Source: Reichenbachiella faecimaris (lineage in GTDB: Bacteria; Bacteroidota; Bacteroidia; Cytophagales; Cyclobacteriaceae). Taken from it: a DNA stretch of 64,000 nt. A program made the position numbers and the translations under genes. Below the pieces are notes generated by a model. That model was not told where the DNA came from. It saw only the letters and a program-made list of their open reading frames with translations, and made no database searches. The stretch is taken from the NCBI RefSeq assembly GCF_900176375.1, contig NZ_FWYF01000003.1:186001-250000 (forward strand). The letters are read 5' to 3'. Of this stretch, positions 35,033 through 43,963 are shown one piece after another. How positions within the stretch are numbered: position 1 is the first letter of the stretch; every line of letters begins with the position of its first letter.

Positions 35033-35992
35033 ATGCCAATAATTTCCCAGTCTGACTATAAGAGACCGAAGCTTCTCTTTAATCGCCATTTAGAAACCAT
35101 TATTCCAGGAATAACTAGAAAAGTGAAGTGTTTGCCCTTGTTTGAACGAATTAGAATAGATACACCTGATGGAGATTTTTTGGATTTGGACTGGTACCCA
35201 GCGAATTCGGATAAATTGCTCATTTTATCTCATGGACTGGAAGGTGACAGCCATAGACCCTATATAGAAGGAATGGTCAAAAAATTTCATGAAGAGAGAT
35301 GGAATGTCATTGCTTGGAACTATCGTGGCTGTAGTGGTGAAATGAACCATACGCCTAGATTTTACCATAGTGGTGCTACTCAAGATCTGGCGACTATGGT
35401 GGAATATGCGCTGACTTTAGGTATTCCAAATATTACTTTGGGCGGATTTAGTTTGGGTGGGAATCTTACGCTGAAATATTTAGGAGAAGAGAGACGAGAC
35501 TCAAAAATCAAATCAGCTTTCGCTTTTTCAGTACCGATTGATCTCAAGGGCTGCTGTCATGAAATTGATAAACCTCATAATTTCCTTTATTGCCAACGAT
35601 TCTTAAAATCGCTGAAGGTGAAAGGAAAAGCCAAAAATGAAAAAATACCTGGATCTGTAGATGTAGTTCAACTGATGAAAGTAAAGAACATGTACCAGTT
35701 TGACAATGTAGTGACTGCGCCATTGCATGGATTTGATTCTGCTGACGACTATTACGCCAAATGTAGCGCCAGAAATTTCATTGAGGGTATTGAAGTACCC
35801 ACCCTGCTAGTAAATGCTTTGAACGACCCATTTCTATCAGAATCGTGTTTTGATCAAACAAAATTCCAAACTTCGAAAAATGTTTATTTCGAGATGCCTA
35901 AATTTGGAGGTCATGTGGGTTTTTCATCAAACCATAACAATGGCACATTTTGGTCTGAAGACCGAGCATTTAATTTCATCAATCAGCACTAG
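35033..35992 (+). CDS. YheT-family alpha/beta hydrolase
   Basis: The 319-residue protein is an alpha/beta hydrolase of the YheT/ABHD1-3 group. It has the early N-R-H-L-E-T-I-I, the oxyanion H-G-L-E-G-D-S-H-R-P, W-N-Y-R-G-C-S-G-E, nucleophile elbow G-G-F-S-L-G-G-N, an acid in L-N-A-L-N-D-P-F and histidine in G-G-H-V-G-F. Related enzymes are esterases or phospholipases; the bacterial substrate is unknown. It ends 11 bases before the SRAP-like gene, probably in one message. Confidence 0.92.
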   Translation: MPIISQSDYKRPKLLFNRHLETIIPGITRKVKCLPLFERIRIDTPDGDFLDLDWYPANSDKLLILSHGLEGDSHRPYIEGMVKKFHEERWNVIAWNYRGCSGEMNHTPRFYHSGATQDLATMVEYALTLGIPNITLGGFSLGGNLTLKYLGEERRDSKIKSAFAFSVPIDLKGCCHEIDKPHNFLYCQRFLKSLKVKGKAKNEKIPGSVDVVQLMKVKNMYQFDNVVTAPLHGFDSADDYYAKCSARNFIEGIEVPTLLVNALNDPFLSESCFDQTKFQTSKNVYFEMPKFGGHVGFSSNHNNGTFWSEDRAFNFINQH

Positions 35993-36003
35993 AGAATCAA
36001 AAA

Positions 36004-36705
36004 ATGTTAGATAGGTACGCGATTTACTCAGATTTTAAAGCCATCAATGCCCGATATGGATTGAAAGGCGAGGAGTTTACAGTACCCAACTATAATGCTG
36101 CGCCAGCGCAGCAACTTCCTATAGTTACAGATTCAGTGAAGGGCGAAATATCTTTTCTTTATTGGGGGACAAATAAAGAATGGTCTAACAACAAGAGCAT
36201 TTCTCCAAAACTTTTGACCTGTGAAAGGGATCAGCTGATGTCTAAAACTACTTTACGCCTTGCATTGGAGAAACATCGCTGCCTGATTCCAGTAAATGGT
36301 TTTTATCTATGGAAACAGTACAGTAAGAAAAGAAAGACACCTCATTATTTTTATAATCCTGCCGAAACCATGTTTAGCCTTCCAGGAGTTTGGGAAGAAA
36401 ATGAAGACATGGATGGCAATGTGCATTATACGTTCAAAATCATTGAGATACCCAATTATATTAACATTCCCGAATTTGGGATGAATATGCCTGGCGTTAT
36501 CCCAAAAGATTTGGAAAAAAAGTGGCTGGACAGTTACTCGACCTTGAAAGAGTTGATGGCTATATTGAACAATACAGAAAACCTTGGACAAATTAGCTAC
36601 CATTCTGTTTCGCCGCTGATCACGAATGTATTGAACAATGGAGAGCATCTAATCAAACCAGAATCCTCTGTTGATCAGTTAGGGAATTACACACTTTTCG
36701 ACTAA
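36004..36705 (+). CDS. SRAP-fold (YedK/HMCES-like) protein without catalytic residues
   Basis: SRAP proteins shield abasic sites by linking Cys2 to the sugar. The 233-residue protein keeps the fold's landmarks: R4-Y5, Y30-N-A-A-P34, W54-G, H91-R-C-L-I-P-V-N-G-F100 and M162-P163. Key residues of E. coli YedK are gone, however. Cys2 is Leu2 (M-L-D-R-Y instead of M-C-G-R-Y). The catalytic Glu of GFYEW is L102. The catalytic His of the I-H-x-R-M-P motif aligns with G159. The N-A-R DNA-binding motif is also absent. It cannot form the usual DNA crosslink and may only bind DNA, or may have a new role. Confidence 0.8.
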   Translation: MLDRYAIYSDFKAINARYGLKGEEFTVPNYNAAPAQQLPIVTDSVKGEISFLYWGTNKEWSNNKSISPKLLTCERDQLMSKTTLRLALEKHRCLIPVNGFYLWKQYSKKRKTPHYFYNPAETMFSLPGVWEENEDMDGNVHYTFKIIEIPNYINIPEFGMNMPGVIPKDLEKKWLDSYSTLKELMAILNNTENLGQISYHSVSPLITNVLNNGEHLIKPESSVDQLGNYTLFD

Positions 36706-36784
36706 CTGAGATTCTTTGGTTTCAATTATTTCTTAAAAAACGTTATCTTATTCCTAGCATATTGAGGTTAACACCACATGACAT

Positions 36785-38725
36785 ATGTTTTTCAGAAAAT
36801 GTAATTTGCTATTGGTCCTGACGCTGTTTGTTTCAATGGCTTTTGGTCAGGACGTAGAAAAGTTAGAGAAAAAGGCACAAAAATATTTTTATGCCGAAGA
36901 GTTAGTTGAGGCCGCTCAGGTATATGAAGAAATATTGGGTATCGATTCGCAGAATAAAATGGCTGCCTATCGTCTGATTATATGCCGTGCGCTACTAAAC
37001 CCAAGAAGTACGTCTATGGAGGATTTACTCCAATATAAAAGTACACAGGGAAAACGCGACAAATTTTATTACTACTGGCTTGGCAGAGCTTACTTTCATC
37101 AGAATCAATTCAAAAAAGCAGCTGAAAGTTGGAACAAATTTTTGACACTCGATAAGTACAAAAGTTCAGTGATTATAGCTGAGGCAAAGTTTTTTATTGA
37201 CTGGGCAGAAAGAGCAGAAGTGCATCACAGTTTTTCTAAAAATTATGAAATTGACCAATTACCCGAGCCTATTAACAGTACTTCTACAGAATATAGCCCT
37301 GTTTTTTTTAGCGAATTGAATGAACTGCTGTTTCTCTCGGATCGAAGTGATGAAAACGAATCAAAACCTTTTAATGTCTATCACAGCATTCGTACGGGAA
37401 CGCAATGGAGTACACCAAGTATATTAAGCTATTTTGGATCGTTTGATGAGGCCAATGCCAACATTGAAGTCGTCAATAAATCCAGCAAACTGTATTTATA
37501 CCAAGGTGAGAAGAAAGGAAGTTTGTTTGTTAGCCATAGTGACAACTCGAAATGGAGTAAACCAGTATCTCTGAGTCGAGAGGTCTCAAGTTCAAAACTA
37601 GAATCTCATTTTTTTATTAATGAACAGGAGAACATCATGCTCTTTGCTCATAGAAAGAAAGGAAAAACTGCTGACCTCGACATTTTTGTTTCACGATTGG
37701 ATCCGTCAAGCAATCATTGGAGCAAACCAGCATTGCTCTCCACTGACCTGACAACAGACTTAGACGAGGATTATCCTTATTTATCGACTGATGGAAAAAC
37801 GCTCTATTTTAGTTCGAAAGGATTCGGCTCAATTGGCGGATATGATGTTTTTAAATCTGAATTCAATGCTGAAATTAATGCGTGGTCAGCTCCTGTCTCT
37901 TTGGGATACCCTACCAACTCCATAGGCCATGATATTCAATTTAAAATGGATGCACCACGAAACTCAGGGTATTTTGTATCAGACCGTCTTAGTTCGTATG
38001 GCAGCTTTGACATTTACTTTTTTCATGAGTCTAATAAAATCTTGCTTACAGGTCAAATTGTAGATGCAGCCGGCCTACCAGCAGATCATGCCGAAATACA
38101 TTTTTATCCATCTCGGAGATCAGGTTTAGAGTTGAAGACCATGACGGATGAAAATGGCAACTATGAAGTAAAGGTAGGAAGTGAAGACAATATCAATGTT
38201 GAGATATTATTTCATGATCATCTCGTACATAAAGAATCAGTACAAACTCCTCGCGCCGAACAAAAAGTAATGAAGAAAAATTTTGCCATAAGTACAGAAA
38301 AGGGTCAAGCGGATGACTCTAGCGATTACTACGATCCTACTTACACAGATTTGGAAAATATTGGGAGTAAATTTAGACTAAGCAACAAAGCACTACTCTC
38401 CAATATCTACTTTGATTTTGACGAGTTTAAATTAGACGAGGAGGATCGAGCACAGCTCAAGCCTCTACTAGCCGTAATGAAAGAAAATAAAGAACTAAGA
38501 GTTGAAATAGCTGGGCATACTGATAATATTGGGGACGGAAAGGCCAATCTGAGAATTTCTATTCTGCGAGCCAAAGCAGTCGCCAATTACTTAATAGGAA
38601 AGGGGATTGCATCTAGTCGGGTAGAGCCCAGAGGTTACGGATATGCAATACCTATGGCTACCAACGATCAGGAAAAGGAAGGTCGTGAGTTTAATCGAAG
38701 AATTGAGGTTTTAGTTTTGGAATAA
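36785..38725 (+). CDS. PorE-like OmpA-family protein (TPR, beta-propeller, CRD, OmpA)
   Basis: The 646-residue protein has a signal peptide (residues 1-22, ending A-F-G-Q), TPR helices (about 25-150), PD40/WD40-like propeller blades (about 160-410, with repeated F-S-x-D-R and Y-F-S-S-K-G), a carboxypeptidase-regulatory-like fold (about 415-490) and a C-terminal OmpA domain with Y-F-D-F-D, G-H-T-D-N-I-G and N-R-R-I-E-V. This is the domain order of PorE, the peptidoglycan-binding periplasmic component of the type IX secretion system, but paralogues with the same order exist. No other T9SS gene is nearby. Confidence 0.82.
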   Translation: MFFRKCNLLLVLTLFVSMAFGQDVEKLEKKAQKYFYAEELVEAAQVYEEILGIDSQNKMAAYRLIICRALLNPRSTSMEDLLQYKSTQGKRDKFYYYWLGRAYFHQNQFKKAAESWNKFLTLDKYKSSVIIAEAKFFIDWAERAEVHHSFSKNYEIDQLPEPINSTSTEYSPVFFSELNELLFLSDRSDENESKPFNVYHSIRTGTQWSTPSILSYFGSFDEANANIEVVNKSSKLYLYQGEKKGSLFVSHSDNSKWSKPVSLSREVSSSKLESHFFINEQENIMLFAHRKKGKTADLDIFVSRLDPSSNHWSKPALLSTDLTTDLDEDYPYLSTDGKTLYFSSKGFGSIGGYDVFKSEFNAEINAWSAPVSLGYPTNSIGHDIQFKMDAPRNSGYFVSDRLSSYGSFDIYFFHESNKILLTGQIVDAAGLPADHAEIHFYPSRRSGLELKTMTDENGNYEVKVGSEDNINVEILFHDHLVHKESVQTPRAEQKVMKKNFAISTEKGQADDSSDYYDPTYTDLENIGSKFRLSNKALLSNIYFDFDEFKLDEEDRAQLKPLLAVMKENKELRVEIAGHTDNIGDGKANLRISILRAKAVANYLIGKGIASSRVEPRGYGYAIPMATNDQEKEGREFNRRIEVLVLE

Positions 38726-38748
38726 ACCTTAAATTTCCGAATCCAAAA

Positions 38749-39768
38749 ATGATAGATATGAAAAGTGCGAAAATTATCGGAATGGGACATTACGTTCCAG
38801 ACAATGTAGTAACCAACCAACAATTAGAACCACTCATGGATACCAATGATGCCTGGATACAGGAACGGACAGGTATCAAAGAAAGGCGTCATATCGTACC
38901 AGGCGGAGAAGATACCACATCCACTATGGCAACCAAAGCTTCTCAAATGGCCATAGAGAAAGCAGGAATACAAGTTGATGATATAGACTTTATTGTCTTT
39001 GCCACCTTGAGTCCAGATTATTACTTCCCAGGCCCTGGAGTAATGCTTCAGCAGCAATTGGGCTTCAAAAAGGAAATTGGCGCATTAGATATAAGAAACC
39101 AATGTTCTGGTTTTGTATACGGACTATCTGTAGCTGATCAATTTATCAAGACAGGCATGTACAAAACTGTACTGGTGGTGGGTAGTGAAGTGCATAGTGG
39201 TGGATTGGATTTTACGACACGAGGCAGAGGCGTATCTGTGATTTTTGGAGATGGAGCTGGAGCGGCCATCTTACAAGTCACAGAAGAAAAAGGGAAGGGA
39301 ATACTTTCCACACACTTGCATTCTGAAGGACAGCATGCAGAAGAATTGGCTCTCATTGGCCCAGCCACTACAGATTGGGTGCCTAATTACATTGAAAGAA
39401 ATGACGCAGAGGACATTAGGTATTATCCATATATGAATGGAAATTTTGTATTTAAGCACGCTGTTGTTCGATTTCAACAAGTCATCCAGGAGGCACTGGA
39501 ACAAAATGGCTATCAAGCAGATGATATTGACATGCTTATTCCTCACCAGGCCAATTTGAGAATCAGTCAATTCATTCAGAAACAAATGAATTTGACGGAC
39601 GAACGAGTATTCAACAATATTCAAAAGTATGGCAACACGACGGCAGCATCTATTCCGCTGGCACTTAGCGAAGCACTAGAAGAAGGCAAAGTCAAAGCTG
39701 GGGACTTGGTATGTCTGGCGGCCTTTGGTAGTGGCTTTACGTGGGCGTCTGCATTGATCCGTTGGTAA
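38749..39768 (+). CDS. 3-oxoacyl-ACP synthase III family protein (FabH-like)
   Basis: The 339-residue condensing enzyme has the FabH triad: Cys in I-R-N-Q-C-S-G-F (about 117), His in I-P-H-Q-A-N and Asn in Y-G-N-T-T-A-A-S. The D-A-W-I-Q-E-R-T-G-I-K-E-R-R CoA-binding stretch is present. FabH starts fatty acid synthesis from acyl-CoA and malonyl-ACP. Bacteroidota have several paralogues, and this one stands away from plsX and fab genes, so it may serve branched-chain priming or a side pathway. M4 (38758) is an alternative start. Confidence 0.9.
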   Translation: MIDMKSAKIIGMGHYVPDNVVTNQQLEPLMDTNDAWIQERTGIKERRHIVPGGEDTTSTMATKASQMAIEKAGIQVDDIDFIVFATLSPDYYFPGPGVMLQQQLGFKKEIGALDIRNQCSGFVYGLSVADQFIKTGMYKTVLVVGSEVHSGGLDFTTRGRGVSVIFGDGAGAAILQVTEEKGKGILSTHLHSEGQHAEELALIGPATTDWVPNYIERNDAEDIRYYPYMNGNFVFKHAVVRFQQVIQEALEQNGYQADDIDMLIPHQANLRISQFIQKQMNLTDERVFNNIQKYGNTTAASIPLALSEALEEGKVKAGDLVCLAAFGSGFTWASALIRW

Positions 39769-39837
39769 AATTTGTTTGAAATTTTGTAGAACCTAGCACG
39801 TTAATTGTTTGCTTTGTAGCAAACGACTAATCATTTT

Positions 39838-41106
39838 ATGCATTTGAAAAAATGTACCTTGATCTTACTGGTATGCTTCCTTCAGTCATGGGGTTCTGAA
39901 GCACAGAATTTTTACAAAGAAGTCCCTGCTGACACCACTTTTAATGCGACAGGTGAAAGATATCTAGGTAACCGAGTGGGTCAGTGGCAATTCGATAGAA
40001 GACGGGATGGAATGGTTGTGACTGGATACTACAATCATGGGGTGCCTGATAGCGTTTGGCTCAAATATTTCAACTACAAAGTCTCTGAGGCCATCCTGCT
40101 TAAGGAGGGGAAAAAGGAAGGGCCATACCATACCTATGATCAATATGGAGAACTTATCTCTTCTTCCAATTTCGAAAATGATGTGTTGAATGGGGCTTAT
40201 TATGAATACTATGACAATGCACAAGTGGCGTTGTCAGGTTTTTATAAAGAAGGACAAAAAGATAGCGTTTGGATAGAATTCTCCCCGTTGGGATACAAAA
40301 ACTTTGAGCAGTATTATCAAGACGATTTACCTGTAGGTACTTGGACATATTATCATGCCAATAAGCGCATAGCACGAACAGAAAGTTATCAGTCAGGTTT
40401 GCTTAATGGCGCTATAGAAGAATTTCATTATAATAAAAATAAAACCCTCACAGCACACTATGCGAACGGCATATTAGATGGCAAGTATGTAGAGTACTAC
40501 AAAGACGGAACGCTAAGTGTAGAAGGACAATATGAGTCTGGCCTAAAAACTGGGACTTGGGTGAGCATGTCACCAGAAGGCATCATGTTTTCGATTGGAG
40601 CATACCAAGCCGATCACAAGCAGGGCCTTTGGAAATATTTCTATGAATCAGGCGCGCTTTTGTCGGAAGGTAAGTTCAAAAATGATTTGAAAAACGGACA
40701 GTGGATTGACTACTATGAATCTGGCAAGTTGAATTCCATTGGTTCTTATATAGCCGATTTGAAGAACGGCCTTTGGGGACATTTTTATGAAAACGAACAG
40801 CTCATCCAAGACGAAAACTGGAAGTATGGGTTGCTACTGGATGTAAGTGATTATTTTTCTGAGCAAGGCGAAATATTGCCGAAAGGAACACTTTCGAATG
40901 GAAACGGAACACGAAACGTTTATTTTCTAGATGGAGAGTTGCAAATCCAGGAAACCTATAAAAATGGGGTACCAGATGGAACGTGGACTACCTACCATGA
41001 CAATGGCAAAATAGCTTCAGAAGAAAAGTATGATAATGGGAAGCCTGCTGATACTTGGAAATACTACAGCCGCAAGGGTAAGCTCAAGGGTACTAGACGG
41101 TTTTAA
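39838..41106 (+). CDS. Secreted MORN-variant (YwqK-type) repeat protein, second copy
   Basis: The 422-residue protein has a signal peptide (residues about 1-22, ending S-E-A-Q) followed by about 15 repeats of the MORN-variant type, with units such as Y-Y-E-S-G-K-L and Y-K-D-G-T-L followed by G-x-W. It is of the same family as the island protein at 3242-4657, which has a different arrangement and low identity. It is probably exported; its function is unknown. Its end overlaps the convergent globin gene by 14 bases. Confidence 0.78.
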   Translation: MHLKKCTLILLVCFLQSWGSEAQNFYKEVPADTTFNATGERYLGNRVGQWQFDRRRDGMVVTGYYNHGVPDSVWLKYFNYKVSEAILLKEGKKEGPYHTYDQYGELISSSNFENDVLNGAYYEYYDNAQVALSGFYKEGQKDSVWIEFSPLGYKNFEQYYQDDLPVGTWTYYHANKRIARTESYQSGLLNGAIEEFHYNKNKTLTAHYANGILDGKYVEYYKDGTLSVEGQYESGLKTGTWVSMSPEGIMFSIGAYQADHKQGLWKYFYESGALLSEGKFKNDLKNGQWIDYYESGKLNSIGSYIADLKNGLWGHFYENEQLIQDENWKYGLLLDVSDYFSEQGEILPKGTLSNGNGTRNVYFLDGELQIQETYKNGVPDGTWTTYHDNGKIASEEKYDNGKPADTWKYYSRKGKLKGTRRF

Positions 41107-41464
41107 TTTTTATTAGCATCACAGTAGCAATAGACTGTGCACGTTGCTTAGCCATTTCGGCAATGCCCCCAGAAAATAAATCATCGATTGTTTGACAAAA
41201 CACCTTCACCCAGCGATCAAAATGAGCCTGTGTCAGAGGGGATTTTTCGTGTATAGCAATGTGTGGGGTAATTGGATTGCCTTTGTACTTGGCTTGGTGA
41301 AAAAGAGTAGTTTCCCAAAAGTCAGCAATCTTTGGTAGATGATGTTCCAGATCTAGTTGGACAATCTCCGTGAAAAAGAATCCAATCTCAGGGTCAACCA
41401 TAACCTTTTCATAAAATGTATAGATCATTTGGTCTACGTCTGCTCTGGTTTGGATGTCTTTCAT
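41093..41464 (-). CDS. Group III truncated haemoglobin
   Basis: The 123-residue protein fits the group III (trHbP) globins: an R-x-D-V-D-x-M-I start, F-Y-E-K-V-M-V-D-P, F-W-E-T-T-L-F-H in the C/E region, and P-x-H-I-A-I-H-E-K-S-P-L-T with F-D-R-W around the proximal haem histidine. These haem proteins bind oxygen or NO; the role in this organism is not shown by the sequence. Confidence 0.88.
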   Translation of the reverse strand: MKDIQTRADVDQMIYTFYEKVMVDPEIGFFFTEIVQLDLEHHLPKIADFWETTLFHQAKYKGNPITPHIAIHEKSPLTQAHFDRWVKVFCQTIDDLFSGGIAEMAKQRAQSIATVMLIKIKTV

Positions 41465-41525
41465 GATTGTCCAAAGTTACGCATGAACCTTGGACAATCT
41501 GTCTAAAATTGTATGATCTGTGTCA

Positions 41526-41876
41526 TTAGTCAACGCTACGGATCGACTTCAATACAAACCACATCAAGTAGCTGAGTATGAAGATCAACATACCATAGAT
41601 GCTGGTGATAGATGACACACGAATGCCGCCAGCCAGCATGGCCGAGGAAACAGACTCTACCTGGCTGATATGCTGAAGTGCACTATACAGACCAATGAAC
41701 TGACCCAGAAGGCCAAATACCAGTGCAAAGAGTCCAACGGATTTGATTAAACTTGTTTGGCTCTCGTCTTTAGTTTTTTTGATCAGATAGAAAACAAACA
41801 ATCCACAGCTCGCAGCCAACACGATGGTCAAAATGCTCATAAATAAGATGCCTCCTTCAAATAATAAATCAATCAT
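41526..41876 (-). CDS. Short MotA/TolQ/ExbB-type membrane protein
   Basis: The 116-residue protein has three hydrophobic segments (about 8-30, 45-67 and 85-110). Its L-F-A-L-V-F-G-L-L-G-Q-F-I-G-L and G-G-I-R-V-S-S-I-T-S-I-Y-G stretches match the proton-channel helices of the MotA/TolQ/ExbB family. It lacks the large cytoplasmic loop and is about half the usual length, and no ExbD/TolR partner is adjacent. It is divergent from the LytTR regulator gene. Confidence 0.7.
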   Translation of the reverse strand: MIDLLFEGGILFMSILTIVLAASCGLFVFYLIKKTKDESQTSLIKSVGLFALVFGLLGQFIGLYSALQHISQVESVSSAMLAGGIRVSSITSIYGMLIFILSYLMWFVLKSIRSVD

Positions 41877-42026
41877 GATGTGTTCTTTTTAGTTTAAAAT
41901 TATTTAGCTCCAAAGCTAGGATGAGGCATGTTTTGCACCTAGGTCGAATCCATGGCTAGACCAGTCAGTTGTCGACAAATGACACAACTGTGAATATATT
42001 TAGCGAATATTGAAAGAAAAAAGTCA

Positions 42027-42782
42027 ATGACAATAAAGGGACATGCAATATTTTGGGTGGCAATATATTTAGTGCTGATTCTATTATATGCGAATGCCTT
42101 TGAGAGCTATTTGTACTCTATGTATTTTGTGACTGTCATGTATCCAGTAATTCTTGGTACGGCCTATTTTTTCAATTTCTTCCTGGTACCCAGATTTCTG
42201 ATGAATGGCAGGCGAGCGAAGTTTGCGCTTTATTCCATTTATGTGTTGATCGTTTCTGCCCATTTAGAGATCATCATGATTTTTCTTGCTTTTATTTATC
42301 TAGCGAATTATCAGGTGGGTGCTATGCATCCTTCTATCCTGGATGTATCCAAACTGAGCATGACACTTTATACGATCGTGTTTGCTCATGGCTTTTACCT
42401 TTTGTACAGAAAATATCAAGACACTCAATCTAAAATAGAAGCGCTAGAAGATGAGCAGAAAAAATCTGAAGAAGGTTTTATCATCGTTAGATCAGACCGA
42501 CAAAACAGGAAAGTGCTTCATAAAGACATTCGCTATATAGAAAGCCTTTCAGATTATATAAAAATACACAGTCTTGAAGCTGAAGCTCCTATTGTATCAA
42601 AAGCGAAAATCAGTCATATAGAGCATGAGCTACCTAAAGAGTTTATCAGAATTCATCGATCTTTTTTGGTCAACTTGAACCTTATTACCAATTTTAATTC
42701 TGTACAGGTCACTATTGGCGACGAACAATTGCCCATCAGCAGAAGCTATAAACGCCAGGTCAAAGCGGTTTTGAAAGATTAA
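42027..42782 (+). CDS. Membrane-bound LytTR-domain transcription regulator
   Basis: The 251-residue protein has four membrane helices (about 8-130), a short coiled linker, and a C-terminal LytTR DNA-binding domain (about 155-250) with Y-I-E-S-L-S-D-Y-I-K-I, F-I-R-I-H-R-S-F-L-V-N and I-S-R-S-Y-K. It has no receiver domain, so it is not a normal response regulator and may sense through its membrane part. It is divergent from the ExbB-like gene, which is a plausible target. Confidence 0.88.
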   Translation: MTIKGHAIFWVAIYLVLILLYANAFESYLYSMYFVTVMYPVILGTAYFFNFFLVPRFLMNGRRAKFALYSIYVLIVSAHLEIIMIFLAFIYLANYQVGAMHPSILDVSKLSMTLYTIVFAHGFYLLYRKYQDTQSKIEALEDEQKKSEEGFIIVRSDRQNRKVLHKDIRYIESLSDYIKIHSLEAEAPIVSKAKISHIEHELPKEFIRIHRSFLVNLNLITNFNSVQVTIGDEQLPISRSYKRQVKAVLKD

Positions 42783-43213
42783 AAAATCTGTCTCAAATGA
42801 TGATTCAAATGATCAATGTAATCCTCCATCAAAAACTGAAGGGTGGGTGTTTCATCTTTCACGGGAATGGTTTTTTGGAGATCTGCATCCCAGGTCTTTT
42901 TCCACACTCGCACGATCTGAAGGTTCAGAGATTGCCACAGAGACTTTATCGATTCCAAATCCTGATGTTCGTAATCACTGGCCTTCACCCAATAATTCTG
43001 ATCATACCAAATATTGGTTTGGTCACCCTGAGGAATGCGTACGAAACGGTGAATATTGTTTATGGCAGAATCAGCCAGATGCCCTAAAATCTCCTTTTTG
43101 CTCCATTTTTCAGGAGCTGGCTTAGTGTTCCATTGCTCTTCTGAAATAGATTCAAAATCCTTTAAAGCGGTTTCAATAATTTGAGAGAGTTGTGTCGCGA
43201 GTGCTTCGGTCAT
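42779..43213 (-). CDS. DinB-family protein
   Basis: The 144-residue protein is a four-helix DinB/DUF664-type bundle. It has W-S-K-K-E-I-L-G-H-L-A-D-S-A-I-N-N near residue 40 and H-L-N-H-H-L-R-Q near the end, giving the usual three metal-binding histidines (H47, H136, H140 by my count, approximate). Members bind a divalent metal and some are thiol transferases, with no link to DNA damage in this family member shown. Its stop overlaps the LytTR gene by 4 bases. Confidence 0.82.
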   Translation of the reverse strand: MTEALATQLSQIIETALKDFESISEEQWNTKPAPEKWSKKEILGHLADSAINNIHRFVRIPQGDQTNIWYDQNYWVKASDYEHQDLESIKSLWQSLNLQIVRVWKKTWDADLQKTIPVKDETPTLQFLMEDYIDHLNHHLRQIF

Positions 43214-43345
43214 GTCTGTAGTTTTTGCTTATTCAAAGATGACCTAAATAGAGATTCATTTCATATCTGATTCATGAAAGGATTGAATGCTATCTAACAA
43301 TATGGTGCAAGATTAATTTAAGTTGAAGGTGGATAAAGCCAATAC

Positions 43346-43948
43346 TCACTTTATCCCAGGCAAGCCCCAGCCTCTTCTCACAGCTAGAATTCTGATACCC
43401 ATCACGACTACTATGGCTATCCAAATAGACCAATTTTCAGGCAAACGGGTGAATGTTAGTCCATAATATAAAGTAGCGCCCGCCAGACATGCTGTGGCAT
43501 AGATCTCTTTTCTGAAAATCAGAGGAACCCTGTTGGAAAGTACATCTCGTAGCACTCCACCAAACACGGCCGAAACGGCTCCCATCATAATGGCTATGGC
43601 AGGAGATAAACCAAAAGAAAGTGTCTTTTGCATACCAAGCACTGCGAATAAGCCAATACCAATCGTGTCAAATAGAAACATGGTTCTGGTCAACTTAACG
43701 ATCCATTTTTTGAAAAAATAGCTAAAAGCCAATGCAGCTAAGACGGTATACAAGTAGTTTGGGTCTAGTAGCCATCCTACTGGCTGACTGCCAATTAGGA
43801 TATCACGAAGGGTTCCACCACCAAGCGCCGTAATCAGTGCAATCACTGCCGAACCAAAGGCGTCCATTTTCTTCTCTGAAGCAGTAAGCGCACCAGATAT
43901 AGCAAATACGAAAGTGCCAATGATATTGAGGGTGTATATCAAATCCAT
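43346..43948 (-). CDS. TRIC/YadS-family cation channel
   Basis: The 200-residue membrane protein has about seven helices in two repeats, each with a G-G-x-x-R-D motif: G-G-G-T-L-R-D-I-L-I-G near residue 45 and G-G-V-L-R-D-V-L-S near residue 130. These lysine- or arginine-linked motifs mark the trimeric intracellular cation channel family (UPF0126). It stands alone. Confidence 0.88.
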   Translation of the reverse strand: MDLIYTLNIIGTFVFAISGALTASEKKMDAFGSAVIALITALGGGTLRDILIGSQPVGWLLDPNYLYTVLAALAFSYFFKKWIVKLTRTMFLFDTIGIGLFAVLGMQKTLSFGLSPAIAIMMGAVSAVFGGVLRDVLSNRVPLIFRKEIYATACLAGATLYYGLTFTRLPENWSIWIAIVVVMGIRILAVRRGWGLPGIK

Positions 43949-43963
43949 AGGGCGAAGATAAGC

